From Astrothelium macrocarpum (Eukaryota; Ascomycota; Dothideomycetes; Trypetheliales; Trypetheliaceae), in the NCBI GenBank assembly GCA_021030915.1, contig JAGEMR010000020.1, positions 186,001-250,000 of the forward strand: 64,000 bases of DNA, written 5' to 3'. How positions within the stretch are numbered: the stretch's first letter is position 1; each line of letters starts with the position of its first letter. Below, piece after piece: positions 32,708-43,740 of the stretch. Made by a program: the position numbers and the translations under genes. The notes below the pieces were generated by a model that saw only the letters and a program-made list of their open reading frames with translations, was not told the origin of the DNA and ran no database searches.

Positions 32708-33424
32708 TGTGGTCGCCGATTGAATGACTGCAGACCTTTGGTTCACTGTGAGTATGCAGTGCGATTGTCGTCGAATGGTCAACGGATGAGTGGCACGATG
32801 GATGTTGAAGGCCACGAGATCAAGGAAGGTGGGCTCGTTGACGTGGGAGAGGTGATGGAGTGCCAGATGCTGAGAACCGGCGGGGGAACAATAAACTTCC
32901 GGAAGCTAGCGTGGCTAGCTTGGTGACGTTATTGGTGGAGGCCAGACTCACCAGAGCCTCACCTTGTTACTATTACGGACTTCCGGTGACGCTTCATGAC
33001 ATTTGCGGGGAGCTTGTTTGCTTCTTTTCGTTGCTTGAGCACTCATTGGTCATCATGTGGACGGCTCGCTGCTCGATACAAACACCAAAGCCTTTCATCC
33101 CGTTGGAATAATCGGAACAATCTGCCTCGGTAAGAAAGATTTTCCTCCAGTATGCAAAATGCTCAGTCTACAAAACAATCTATTCCTTTCTCTCGGCATT
33201 CGGAGACGCATTTTTGAGAGAAACCCGAGAGGTTCGGTGAAGTAATCCTATTACGGCCGTAGTAGACGGAGCATGACACCCCATAGAGAACATTGTAAAA
33301 GACCGATACGTTGCTGATGTTCTGACCATCTCACGATAGCTGTCAATCCCGCCCTTACTTTCCAACACCAAGCCCAAAATCGAACGAGCAATCCCAACTT
33401 TCCGAGAAAGCTTGGATACGCAAG
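32708..33424. promoter_or_regulatory. Divergent promoter region ATG33-like / dienoyl-CoA reductase
   Basis: 717 bases separate the two start codons. No protein frame with features was found and no specific sites were identified. Confidence 0.4.
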
Positions 33425-34626
33425 ATGCCGTTAGCGAAGAGCGAATACATAAGCGAGGTGTGGAAGGATGGCATTTTTGGTAACTTATCCAATCCCCTAG
33501 AACAAAATATTATCAAAAATTAAGTAATCTTCCTAACCTCTCAGTCCAGACAGCAAAGTCGTCTTCTGCACTGGCGGTGCAGGTACAATATGCAGTGCTC
33601 AAGTGCGTGCTCTTGTACATTTAGGTGCGAATGCATGCATTATTGGTCGCAATGTTGAAAAGACGGAGGGCATGGCCAAAGACATTGCAACGGCAAGAAA
33701 AGGGGCCAAAGTACTTGGATTTGGAGGTGTGGATGTGAGGAGACCCGAAGCTTTGGAAGAAGCTGCAAAGAAATGTGCACAAGAGCTGGGTGGCATCGAT
33801 TACGTGATGTGAGCAGCCAGTCCTCCTACAACGAGGGCAAATCTGATCAAATCCGATACAGAGCAGGAGCTGCAGGCAACTTTCTTGCACCAATCGCTCA
33901 GCTGTCTGCCAATGCCTTCAAAGCGGTCATGGATATTGACCTTCTAGGCTCCTTCAACACGCTCAAAGCCACTGTGCCTTACCTGCTCAACTCCGCCAAA
34001 ACACACTCACCGACTACAGCAGCTCACTCTGCAGTTCCATCCTCTAGTCCAACCGGGCGCATCATCTTCGTCTCCGCCACGCTCCATTATACAGGTGTAC
34101 CCCTCCAAACCCACGCGGCGACGGCCAAGGCGGGCGTTGATGCGCTTGCAGCGCAGGTTGCGCTCGAATATGGTCCGCGAGGGCTAACGTCGAACATTAT
34201 TGCGCCAGGACCGATCGCGGGAACAGAGGGGATGGATCGACTGGCGACAGAAGACACGAAGAAGGATGGGGCCAGGAGAATACCCGTTGGGAGGTTGGGG
34301 ACTGTGAGGGATATTGCGGATACAACGGTGTTTCTGTTCAGCGAGGCGGGAGGATATGTGAATGGAGAGGTGCTGGCTGGTGAGTGATGCATTCTCTTGG
34401 CTGTGAAAGCTGTTTACTTTGGTCGTCTATCCGTGATCCATATCCTTGAACGGCCGACCTACCGATTTGGTGATATTCAGGTGCTAACGTGGCGTGCTTG
34501 ATAGTGGACGGGGGTGCATGGAGAACGGCGGCGGTCAATCCTGGAGGCGAGTTCCAGTACCCCGATTTCTTGCTTTCGGATGCGGAAGTCACGGGGGTCA
34601 AGGGCGCGAAGAAATCCAAATTGTGA
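33425..34626 (+). CDS. SPS19: Peroxisomal 2,4-dienoyl-CoA reductase (short-chain dehydrogenase)
   Basis: Exons 33425-33479, 33550-33808, 33862-34379 and 34505-34626 give 317 residues. The cofactor loop is TGGAGTICSAQ (TGxxxxI form), with GRN further on for NADPH 2'-phosphate recognition, and the downstream motif AGAAGNFLAP. SSPTGRIIFVSATLHYTG carries the Ser of the reaction centre; this subfamily lacks the classical Tyr-xxx-Lys spacing. THAATAKAGVDALAAQVALEYGPRG and NIIAPGPIAGTEGMDRL are typical of the DECR/Sps19 branch. The protein ends KKSKL, a canonical PTS1 peroxisomal import signal. The enzyme reduces 2,4-dienoyl-CoA during beta-oxidation of unsaturated fatty acids. Intron 1 uses the second of two nearby AG sites (TCCAG), the only one that keeps the frame. 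Confidence 0.95.
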
Positions 34627-35666
34627 GGCAGATTGAGATGACGGCGTGGCAGGCAGGCGTGTGTGAGGCAGATGATAGGCACATCAGGATCTCGGACAAA
34701 GGATGTTTTGCATCATGGATGTGGGGACGGGCCAACAATTTGAAAAAAACAAATTAACCCTGTACAATGGCAGGACTCCAATCTATCTGGCATGTCCGAC
34801 TTTTGAGCAACAATGGCATTTTTTATTGTAGAGATGGATAGATGCACGATGACGTGCTGTGCTCACTGCGGTCATTGAAATAGGGTTGATTGGGGGCCAG
34901 TACAGACGGCAGCAGGCGGTGCCACGAAGGAGCAGCACTTTGTTCTCAGTGGGCGCGGATCAGGCCCTGAGTCCTGACAACGCCAAGCGATGCCAAGAAG
35001 GCGTTAGTTGGCTGCGACTTGATGCTGCGCTGTCCGCAGGGTCGAGTGTGCAGCCGCCGCTTACGCCAATGCCCGCTAACGGAATTGCGAGTCGCAGTGC
35101 TCAGCCTCCATCCTGTCGCGACAACTGCCACACGCCCGTTCTCTACACAAGACCATTTCCCCTGCTTCTTGATTTCATTTTGCCCTCTCCTTTGATCTGT
35201 TCTGCGTGCAGCCGTGTTTGGCGAACGAGTCATCCACTTGATACCCTGCCTGTTTTGTCCCGACCGCCAATCTCCATTGCCCTTTCTCCCTATCCATCCC
35301 GTGTCCTATTTCTGGTTGAGGACTGCCTCGTGTCTTTGCCGCAACGCTGCACCTCACGTATCGTCAGCGGCTGTGCAACGCTGACTGCGGAGACGACATT
35401 CCATCAGTTGGCTGGCCTAACGAACGCTCCCTCCATCCTGCTCCTCTGCTCTACCCACCCTCTTGACATCAGGGGTACATTCTGCAACCCGACTGTCCAA
35501 GAACCGACGACTGCACCCGAAATCGTGCAATACCACGCCGAAACCCTTTCGACATACTCTTGGACTGCGACCGCACTGGCTGCGCGCATGCTGGAGAAAA
35601 CGGATACTCTGGGGCTGCTACGATCACACCATTCACAGAGAGGCTGCTAAGCCTCTAGCAGCCATC
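34627..35666. other. Spacer and pyrimidine-rich leader, no gene supported
   Basis: A 263-codon plus-strand frame at 34859-35650 ends 16 bases before the next start codon. Its product is Pro/Ser/Leu-rich with no recognisable domain, and the DNA is C+T-rich, as fungal promoters and 5' leaders often are. I take it as promoter and 5' UTR of the TMEM184-like gene. Confidence 0.5.
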
Positions 35667-37706
35667 ATGTCACCTTGTAATTCGACATTGGAGCATCAAA
35701 AGAGTACGTGATTGCAGAGGAACACCATTGCGGATACACAATTGCGGTTGCTAATTAATTGGCACAGTATCTGAGGAACCAATATGGCATGGCGTGACGA
35801 CACATACTTTTGGTCTCGTCTTCTGCGCCGTCTTCGGTGGTCTTTCAATCATCATCGCCTTTTACTTGATTGCTATGCATGCATTACATTATCTTAAGCC
35901 ATGGGAACAAAAACAGTACGTCGAGTCTTACAATTTGCTGCTCAATCGAGCGCGTCGATACAGCCATCCAGACTTGCTAATCTCCAATCTCAGCATAATA
36001 CGGATTCTTCTGATGATACCCATCTATTCGTTTGTTTCGTTTCTCTCTTATGTCTTTTACACCAAAGCCATCTACTTTGAAGTCCTTGGCGACTGTTATG
36101 AAGCTTTTGCCATCGCTTCCTTTTTCTCCCTTTTGTGCAATTATATAGCACCCAATCTTCATGACCAGAAAGAGTATTTTAGAACATTGATACCCAAGAA
36201 CTGGCTCTGGCAATTCTTTGGTTTGCAGAAGTGTACGGGCGGTCAGGACAAGGGCCCTTTGAGGAGACCGAAGAGTGGCTTGACTTGGTTCAACGTGAGT
36301 GACCACCCATTTCAAGCTGAGCTCTCAACGTTATAGCTTAAGCTTTAAAACATCCACTAACACAATGTCCAGGTTATTTGGTTAAGCATCTTCCAGTACT
36401 GTATCATCCGCGTATTCTTCACCCTTGTCTCTTGCATATCCGAATACTTTAATCGGTATTGCGAAGATTCCGATAGCCCCGCTTTTGCCCATATCTGGGT
36501 TGAGATTTTTGAGTCTATCAGCGTTCTCGTTGCCATGACTTGCTTGATCCAGTTTTACATTCAACTCAAGGATGACTTGGCTGAACATCGACCCTTCCTG
36601 AAGGTTGCATGTATCAAACTCGTCATTTTCTTCTCATTCTGGCAGAATGTAAGCAAGCCCTTCTGCCGTCCTCTGGTTTCTGCATTGGAAGAAATGTATT
36701 CGCAACAAGCGCCTTCGCTAACTTAATTCAGCTACTTCTCTCTTTCTTGTCTTCGTCAAATGGACCATTGAAACCGACGCCCAAAGTTGCTTACGCAGAC
36801 ATCAAAGTGGGTATTCCAAGTATGCTTCTTTGCGCCGAAATGGCCATCTTCGCTGTCCTCCACGTCTTTGCCTTTCCTTGGAAGCCTTATTCCAAGAAGC
36901 ACAACAAGATGGTAGACGATCCTGTGAATGCTCCTGGCCTTGGCTTTAGTGGTGGGGAAATGCAATACCAAGGTGGTTTCCTCGGCTGGCGAGCTCTGGC
37001 TGATGCTTTCAACCCCTGGGACATCATCAAAGCAATTGGTCGGAGCTTCCGCTGGCTCTTTGTTGGCCGGAAAACCCGCAAGGACGATAGCAGCTACGCA
37101 TACGCTGCTCGAGTTGCCTCTGAAGAACGTAACAACTCTACCACCGGCGCTTCCTCGAAACTCGACGACGATTACGCCCGCCAGCAAGCCTATGTTCCAT
37201 CGAATGTTCCAGACGGCAAAGCACCACCTTATTCGGACGCAGCCGGATCTGACCTCGAACTACGCCCTACTCACACGCAAGGTTCTGACCCAGAGCACGA
37301 CTATGCTGACCACGCAGGCCTGCTCTCCCATGCGCAAGCCGACCCTTCATCGTCGTATCCTCCAAGAAACAACGACGCACCCATCCACGCCGGTGAGGCG
37401 ATTCCGTATCCCTCCTCGGATGATGCATTCGCATACCCAAATGCGCCCTTGTCCACAAACTATCCACCTCCATCGTCAGCTTACCCTCCACCCTCGTCTT
37501 CGAATTACAACACACCCGCGCAACCGCCTTCACACCCTTTTGCAGGAGCAGCACTTCCGGACCAGCGTAGCGAAAATACAAGACCACCACCGCGACAAGG
37601 ACAGGAGGACTGGGATATCTGGAATGGAGGAGCGGGGGCGGGGCTGGAGAGCCCAAGGGAATGGCACGGTGGCGGAGGAGCGGGAGCAGGAAGGCCAGGA
37701 CTTTAG
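35667..37706 (+). CDS. TMEM184/OST-alpha (DUF300) seven-span membrane protein
   Basis: Exons 35667-35703, 35768-36294, 36373-36648 and 36732-37706 give 604 residues. About seven membrane spans occupy residues 20-340. The first is in TFGLVFCAVFGGLSIIIAFYLI, and the hallmark loop is RILLMIPIYSFVSFLSYVF. Further landmarks are YEAFAIASFFSLLCNYIA, YCIIRVFFTLVSCISEYF and LIQFYIQLKDDL. The C-terminal 250 residues are a polar, Pro/Tyr/Ser-rich tail with repeated YPPPSS units. The family includes animal organic solute transporter alpha; fungal members are membrane or vacuolar proteins of unknown transport role. The first coding exon is only 37 bases, supported by phase and by the CTAATTAATTGGCACAG intron end. 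Confidence 0.9.
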
Positions 37707-39005
37707 GTGTTTGAGAAATGCTTTTATGGTTTGTGGATGAGGTTTTGACATGAATGAGAGGGATATCAAGAGCGTCGTTGAAGAGTTCTTCTGTAGCAAC
37801 ATCGGCGGCGTTACGATGGGAGGCATCCTTCCATGGAATTGGAAATATTGGGACTGGTGGCATGGGTTCTGTCGCCTAATATCGGCTTTGGGTTGTGGGT
37901 TGTGGGTTGTGTTCGATTGGTACATTCTCGCCTCGAACATTTTGGCTTCTCTTGTCACTTGTTTGATTACTTTTTGGATTGAATGTGAAGCTGCGGTTTT
38001 GGGCCGAGCGGAATAGTATCAGTTTTGCATGGCGTTTTGAGATGCATGACAAATTATGTACGAATGGTAGGTACATATGAGTAACTTGTTCTGCTATTCA
38101 GGGCTAGTGTCCAAGTGACAATACATGTGCTAGGTACGTAAAACCATGTGATAATGAGTAAAAGTGTCTGCACCATTCGTCCCGCTGGACCATTGCTCTT
38201 GTACCTCCGAGGCATATTCTAGGAAATCGCACCAGTATTTATTCTGCGGGAAGAACACTGCGCGGTAAGCGTTGTCAGTTAACGAATTTGTGGGAAATAT
38301 GGGATGATAAGTATAGCAACACTACTTAAAGTCGGTCCTAGGAGACACTTGGTTCGACTTTCTGCATAGACTGAATGAGCAAGGTCTCGGAATGCATTGG
38401 TCACTCGCGTTGTGGGCAACAACGGCAGGTGAATTAAAGGCGAGAGGATCACAGATAAAAAAGCAGAATGTATCGATTCAAACTACAGAATACAAGTCGA
38501 ACAATAACAGAGACCACATGCTTGCTCCTGCCAAACCGAAAGTACAACACAACAGAGAGCAACAGAAACAGAAGTGCAGAAGAAACAAAACAATGCCAAA
38601 CTCTAGGACTCCGATGGCAATAACTCCATCTGCTCATGTCGAAGACAATTCGCCCAGGTGTTGAGAACCGACCTTGCACGGCAAAGACATGTGACGAGAC
38701 GAAAGAGGAGGACAGAAGCATAGGGCGATCGAATGCGAGACGAATAGCTGATGGATTCTGGACAGACGACGACTTGGGTGTGCAAGTGCGCGATCGTGAT
38801 GGCGGACCATTGCTTCAAGTCTGGAGATCGTTAATTGGAATGCCACCACACAGAAGGGAGCGACTGGGACGGTTGTCTACAGGAAGAATAAATTGTGACG
38901 GACATCAGTGCAACAAAGAGAGCTGGGGTGGGCGGAGATTCAGATCGATATGATTAACATGATGAAGGATACGTACAGCAAAGAAGATGTGTGGACGAGC
39001 GCAAC
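37707..39005. other. Convergent spacer, no gene seen
   Basis: The gap lies between the TMEM184-like gene and the secreted-protein gene. Frames up to 105 codons (38636-38953, +) have no features. No repeats or RNA genes were seen. Confidence 0.4.
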
Positions 39006-39958
39006 TCACCACAGTGTGATGGTAGATGAGCTTGTCGACTTGATTGTTGTTGGAATCTCAATCATGTACGTGGTTGTGCTAGTCGTCCGCGAGATGGAGG
39101 GATAGGCCGTGTAGTTGAGTTGAGTAATCACGGTTGCCGAAGTTATGTAGGACGGAATGTAACATGAACTCCAGATTGACGTGTAAACCGAAGTGCGAGT
39201 GGTAGGACTGCAAACAACAGTGGTGGTCGCCGGGGGTGCGGGGGCTGTGGCGGTCAGAGTATGGGTGAAAAGATTCTCAGTGTGAGTGAAAAGACCGCCG
39301 GCAGCCGGATTTGCTGTTCCATTGGAGGCTGCAGGTCTGGGTTTGCAGTTGAGTTTCGCAGCTCTGGCCGAAATGTTTGTATCGGTATAATTGACGCTGG
39401 CGCAGCTCTCTTTGATGTCGTCCACTTTCTGAGTACCAACCAAGGAACGGCACTTTTTGTCGCTGTAGAAATCCAGGTCGCAATCGAGATTTTCTGGGTT
39501 CCAGGGACGTTGGTATTCATAGTCGACCCTGAATGACTTGAACGGGTCTTTCCAGCTGTGCTCACACTTTTCATCGCTCTCGATCTCGTGTCGCCTGGCC
39601 TTCTGGTCACCAGGATGATTGTCTTGGCAGTCGTCCTCAGCGAAACCGGTAAGGTGGACTTCGGTGTGCTTGTGTTTGGCACTGACAAAGGTGAGGAGAG
39701 GCAGAAGAGCAGGAAGAATCTGTGGTGAAGGAGTATGTTAGCCAAGAAGCATGAAAAACGATGTTAGGTGGAAAAGGCTGATGCAAGTGTAAGGCTCTTA
39801 GTACGGTGGGACGAATGAAAGGAAACGTTGTGAAAGGATTGATAGTGAACGAGAAAGGCTGGGTGGAGAAGCGGAGGGATGAGATGAATGAGAGAAACGG
39901 CTGAAGAGTTTTGGGGAAGGACAAGAGAACCCAAACCTACCAGAGTGAATTTGACCAT
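39006..39958 (-). CDS. Secreted Cys-containing, Ser/Thr-rich protein of unknown function
   Basis: Exons 39958-39941 (six codons) and 39719-39006 join in phase 0 to give 243 residues. The joined N-terminus, MVKFTL|ILPALLPLLTFVSA, is a clean signal peptide, which supports the 221-base intron. The mature part has about eight Cys (for example DDCQD, EKCEH, LDCDL, KKCRS, ESCAS), an acidic and aromatic first half, an N-glycosylation site (NYT), and a Thr/Ser-rich second half with many TSxW/Y repeats. There is no membrane span and no obvious GPI signal, so it is probably secreted or wall-associated. I do not recognise the family. Two other frames overlap it heavily, but only this one begins with a signal peptide. 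Confidence 0.72.
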
Positions 39959-40842
39959 TGTGAAAGATGTTTTGAGTGTATTGAATAGTAAAGCAAGAAA
40001 TCTATTGTTTTAAAAGCTAAAGTTGTTGAATTGAATGGAGCAAAATGTGGTGAAGAAGAAAAAAGAAGAATGGAACGAAACCGAACGAGCGGCTTTTATA
40101 TCAAATCAAGCAAGACACTGCTTTCCTTCAGTGTTGCCCTGGACAGCAGGACAATCACTCGTGGCGACGAAGAGAGAAGGGGCACTCCTTCCTTTAGTTG
40201 GCAGATTGGAACTGATGGACGGCAAGCTGGGAACTCCGGAAGAGGATATTATTCAAGGCGCTCTTACGCAATGCCTTGATTTGACGCTTGAGACAGGAAA
40301 CATGCTATTAGAATTACGTACACCTTCCGCCGAAATTCAAGCTTTCGATCCAGCTGCAACCAGTCAAGAGCAAGAGCCAAACGTGACATGTGTAACGATA
40401 CCTTGAACTCGCTGCCATCGGCCAAGAGCGCTCCTTCTAAATGGAAGCCAAGCGCTGTGTTCAGTTGCCACATTTCCTGTGAAGTCTGTCTCATCCTTGC
40501 GCTTGCATGAGCACGGTTGACCGTTTTGATAGTGAAATCGTAAATGGCAGCGTCGCGAACGATCATAGAGCTGAATAGGAGCCACGATTCCCTGGACTGC
40601 TATTAACGGGAGCATTGTGGGCCTTGCATAAGGTACGAACCATTCGCACTGGTGCCGTGCACGTAACCTTTCTCGACGGATCAAGACCATTTTCAACACT
40701 GACATTATTTGCTCCCAGCCCAGCCTTTAATTCTGTCCAAGCAAGCGTCAAATTTTTACTCATTCATTTGGTGTCTGGAGTGTTTTCAGGATATTTGGAA
40801 GTCCAGCAAATTCCCGGACGTGCCATTTCCACCTCGACAACG
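39959..40842. other. Spacer, no gene supported
   Basis: Overlapping frames on both strands (123 codons at 40035-40406, +; about 110 codons at 40264-40705, -) show no domain or splice signals. The promoter of the secreted-protein gene must be here. Confidence 0.4.
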
Positions 40843-41423
40843 ATGCAACCTTTTCTGATATATTCGGCGATCATTGCAGTCGTAGCAATCTTCACACTAC
40901 GAATAGTTCCGATTCTAAGGTTCTGGAAAGTCATCCGGAGCCTGTCAGAAGTGACCCCACAGCTTAGAGATACCATTGAGATGCATCGATCCGATGCATC
41001 GAAGACGTTGGATTTCCTCCCCGTGGAGAGGCTCAACGTTCCAACACTGAATGACATAGACATCATGGCCGAAACCGTGTTCGGCGCAAAAAACGATTAC
41101 CAGATGCTCAACCAGCATTTGGGTTCACTATTTCTCTAGAAGTCAAACTTGACATCGATCCTATTGCGCACAGCGATATCGAGATGCTTTGGACAGTCAC
41201 AGCCCTTGAAGAGGTCCTTGTGGAAAGTGTCTGGAAGACTCAATTCACCGAAGCTTCGAGCCGGATTACTGGACAATCCGCAGCTGATCCAGCTCACCTC
41301 GGCCTTGACTGGACGCAGTTGATGTCGAGTATACCGATCACCGACTCGTCATCAGCTCCAGGTAAACCAGACTTTCTCTTTGCAAGAGGTACTCTCGAGG
41401 CTGCCCTCCTCCAAAGATTGTAG
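40843..41423 (+). CDS. Hypothetical membrane-anchored protein, frame changes near 41110
   Basis: From the ATG at 40843 the protein starts with a membrane anchor (FLIYSAIIAVVAIFTLRIVPIL) and continues in a plausible folded style (DFLPVERLNVPTLNDIDIMAE) to a stop at 41139. A second frame takes over near 41110: GFTISLEVKLDIDPIAHSDI, then LWTVTALEEVLVESVW, ending at 41423. No intron with normal signals joins the two frames in phase. The simplest reading is one gene of about 190 residues with a one-base frameshift, either real or a sequence error. An intron at the GTG of 41068 with acceptor CTCTAG joins a third, less protein-like frame. I do not recognise the family. Confidence 0.4.
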
Positions 41424-41455
41424 AGGATTCCGCTAAATGAAAGCAGTTTCAAAAC

Positions 41456-43512
41456 CTACACATCTTCTGGCTCAAACACAATGTGCTCTTCTTGGAGCGG
41501 TCGTGACGTCGATACGGTCCGTGAAGCGCCAGTGCCTCCACCAGAGGCAGACATTGGAGCCCTCTCAGGCGAAGGTGAAGGTGAAAGAGCCAGTCGTATC
41601 AGCGGAGACTTCTTCCTACGTTTCTTCTTCGGCTTCATGCCACGTGTAGCAGAGACCTCTGATTGAGAAATACTGGACGTCTGCGAATCCATCTGCGGGG
41701 GAACCTGTAGGACCCCAGACTCACTATCTTGACTCCAGGTTGGCTGCAATTCTCCCCCAATCCCCACGTCCGACTCTCCGCGTGACGACGACGTATATGG
41801 TGGCAATACCGATTGTGAATGTGGCGTGGGCAGACTGTGCGCTCCTGCTTGGAATGAGATTTCTGAACCTCTTGATGTCCTAGCCAGGCCTGGATCTGCA
41901 TAAACACATTCGTGTTTTTTGAGACGGCAGGCAAGACAAGAAGGTCGGCTTTGGTCACACTGGACACCATTAGTATAGGACTGAATTTGCGATTCCATCA
42001 AGATACCTTCACTTTCCCACTTCGGCAATTTAAACATGCCCGAGCCTTTGATGCTGTCTCCATCGTGCCAGCAGCACGAGGGGTCACTTGAGAAGTGCTC
42101 GCTTCCTCGGCTGGAACCATGTCCGGCCAAACGCATTCACGATTACTTTTGACGCATGCCTCACACCTTGGTTTCATTCGATCACACTATGTTGCCTTTC
42201 GTCAGCACAATGCTTAGATGTAAAGTCTGCTATAAGAAACTGCCACAAATAAATTACATACCTTGACTTTACGTTTGCGACACACCATGCAGCCTCCCGT
42301 TTTGCCTTTAGGTTTCTTGCCGTGCTCGCCATCACTCGGTGCTTCTGCTGTGGCGCGACCATTGATCGTAGGTTGAATCCCGTTTTGGCCTGCAACTGAA
42401 GCTCCGCTCTGGTCCGTAGCTGCTGTAGCTGTCTGTTGATTCATATTATCGATATCTGCCCTTAGCAGTTGTGCAAGCATGTCCAAATTATTTTCGTCGG
42501 CACTGTTGCCCACTTGTCTTGACGTTGCATTAGAGTCATTTCCGTTGCCATTGTTAATCTCTGCAGCTCCCATTTTCCTTTTCCTACTCCTTGGATCTTC
42601 GCCCCTCTCTATTTTCTCCCTTCTCCGCTTCTCCGTTTCTTTTTTCCTTTCGTCCCTTCTTCGTTGTCGTTTCTTCTCTTTCTGAACCTCTATTTCCTCC
42701 TCGGTGAAGGGTTTGCTTGTTCGTGATCGCCATGCTGTCTCACGGTGCAACATCAAATGCCTATATGTCACCTCTAAAAGCTGGCTCTTTGCACTGAATC
42801 TGACCGTTACGGAGCCTTCGCAGTCATACGTTGGCAATCTGAACTTGCTCTCCTTCTTCTTGTCCACCTCTTTGCCTGCATCGTTTTCTTCGTCTTCATT
42901 CTCCGCTTTGCTCTTCGCATTCGCAGCCCGGTCCTTATTCTGCACCGAATCCCTGCATGTAAAAACGCCATGCCACCCTTTCTCCTCCTTCAGTACGCGG
43001 TAATACCATCGCCCGTACCGGTATCCGTCCACATCCTGCACAGCATCTACAATAGCCCGCGCCATTGCTCGCTGTTTCGCGCTGCGATCCGCATCGCCCT
43101 CGGCAATGTTCATTGCGCCCGCTGTGCTAAGCAGGTACTGCGCTTTCTCCTCCCTCTTCTTTTTTCCATTCGCACCATCCGTGCTCACGGGATCGGTGGT
43201 GCTCGGCACTTTCTGAGGCAGAGTCGCAGCGAGGCTCGGGACGTGCGATAGATCGACTAAGAAAGTGGCAGTGGGTTGGAAACGAAAGATTTGGTGGCAG
43301 GGTTCGGGGATGAAGGCCTGGTCGTTTGCTTCGAGAGCGTTGGTAAGCGTAGTCGAAAAGTCTGCAAGAGAAGCGCAGAGGATTGGAGCAGGGAGAGAAG
43401 CAGGAACGGGCGTCCCATATTGGCTAGGCTCGTGATGCTCGTAGACAAATGGCGGTGGAGATGGTTCGGCTGGAGGGGGTGGAGCAGGCTTTGGAGGCCT
43501 TTTACGGGGCAT
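41456..43512 (-). CDS. Transcription factor with two tandem Zn2Cys6 clusters and an N-terminal WRKY/FLYWCH-like region
   Basis: Exons 43512-42262, 42186-42007 and 41959-41456, all phase 0, give 644 residues. A Pro-rich N-terminus is followed by a domain around 165-256 (GRWYYRVLKEEKGWHGVFTC, then DCEGSVTVRFSAKS and VTYRHLMLH). Its C186, C231, H252 and H256 resemble a WRKY/FLYWCH-type zinc site. A long basic stretch with likely nuclear signals (KKRQRRRDERKKE) follows. Cluster 1 uses C408, C411, C418, C425, C428 and C435; cluster 2 uses C468, C471, C478, C485, C488 and C495. Both fit C-x2-C-x6-C-x6-C-x2-C-x6-C. An intron splits each cluster at the same place, just before its third Cys. The C-terminus has another basic patch (KPKKKRRKK). 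It probably binds DNA; targets are unknown. Confidence 0.88.
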
Positions 43513-43740
43513 GATGGTGGATCGTCAGGATGCGCATGACAGGTGAGACTGCCAGATACTCAAGGCAGCTCCTCACTCTTGAACGATTGGGGACTTGTGG
43601 TCAAGCGTAGTCGGAGATGAGCATCGGAGTGAAGTCAATGGACCCTGACTTCGGCAAAGTTACCCAGACCGAGGAAGTGGGAGTTGCGGAGCAGAGATGA
43701 CTTCAATCATTGACACCTCCACGCCGTCAGTTGTGCGAAG
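43513..43740. promoter_or_regulatory. Shared divergent promoter region TF/ETF beta
   Basis: Only 228 bases lie between the two start codons, so the transcription factor and the ETF beta gene must share or overlap promoters. No specific sites were identified. Confidence 0.5.

Noticed and set aside
34859..35650. 263-codon plus-strand frame
   Set aside because: No domain, composition driven by C+T-rich DNA, and it ends 16 bases before a convincing start codon. Best explained as promoter and leader of the TMEM184-like gene.
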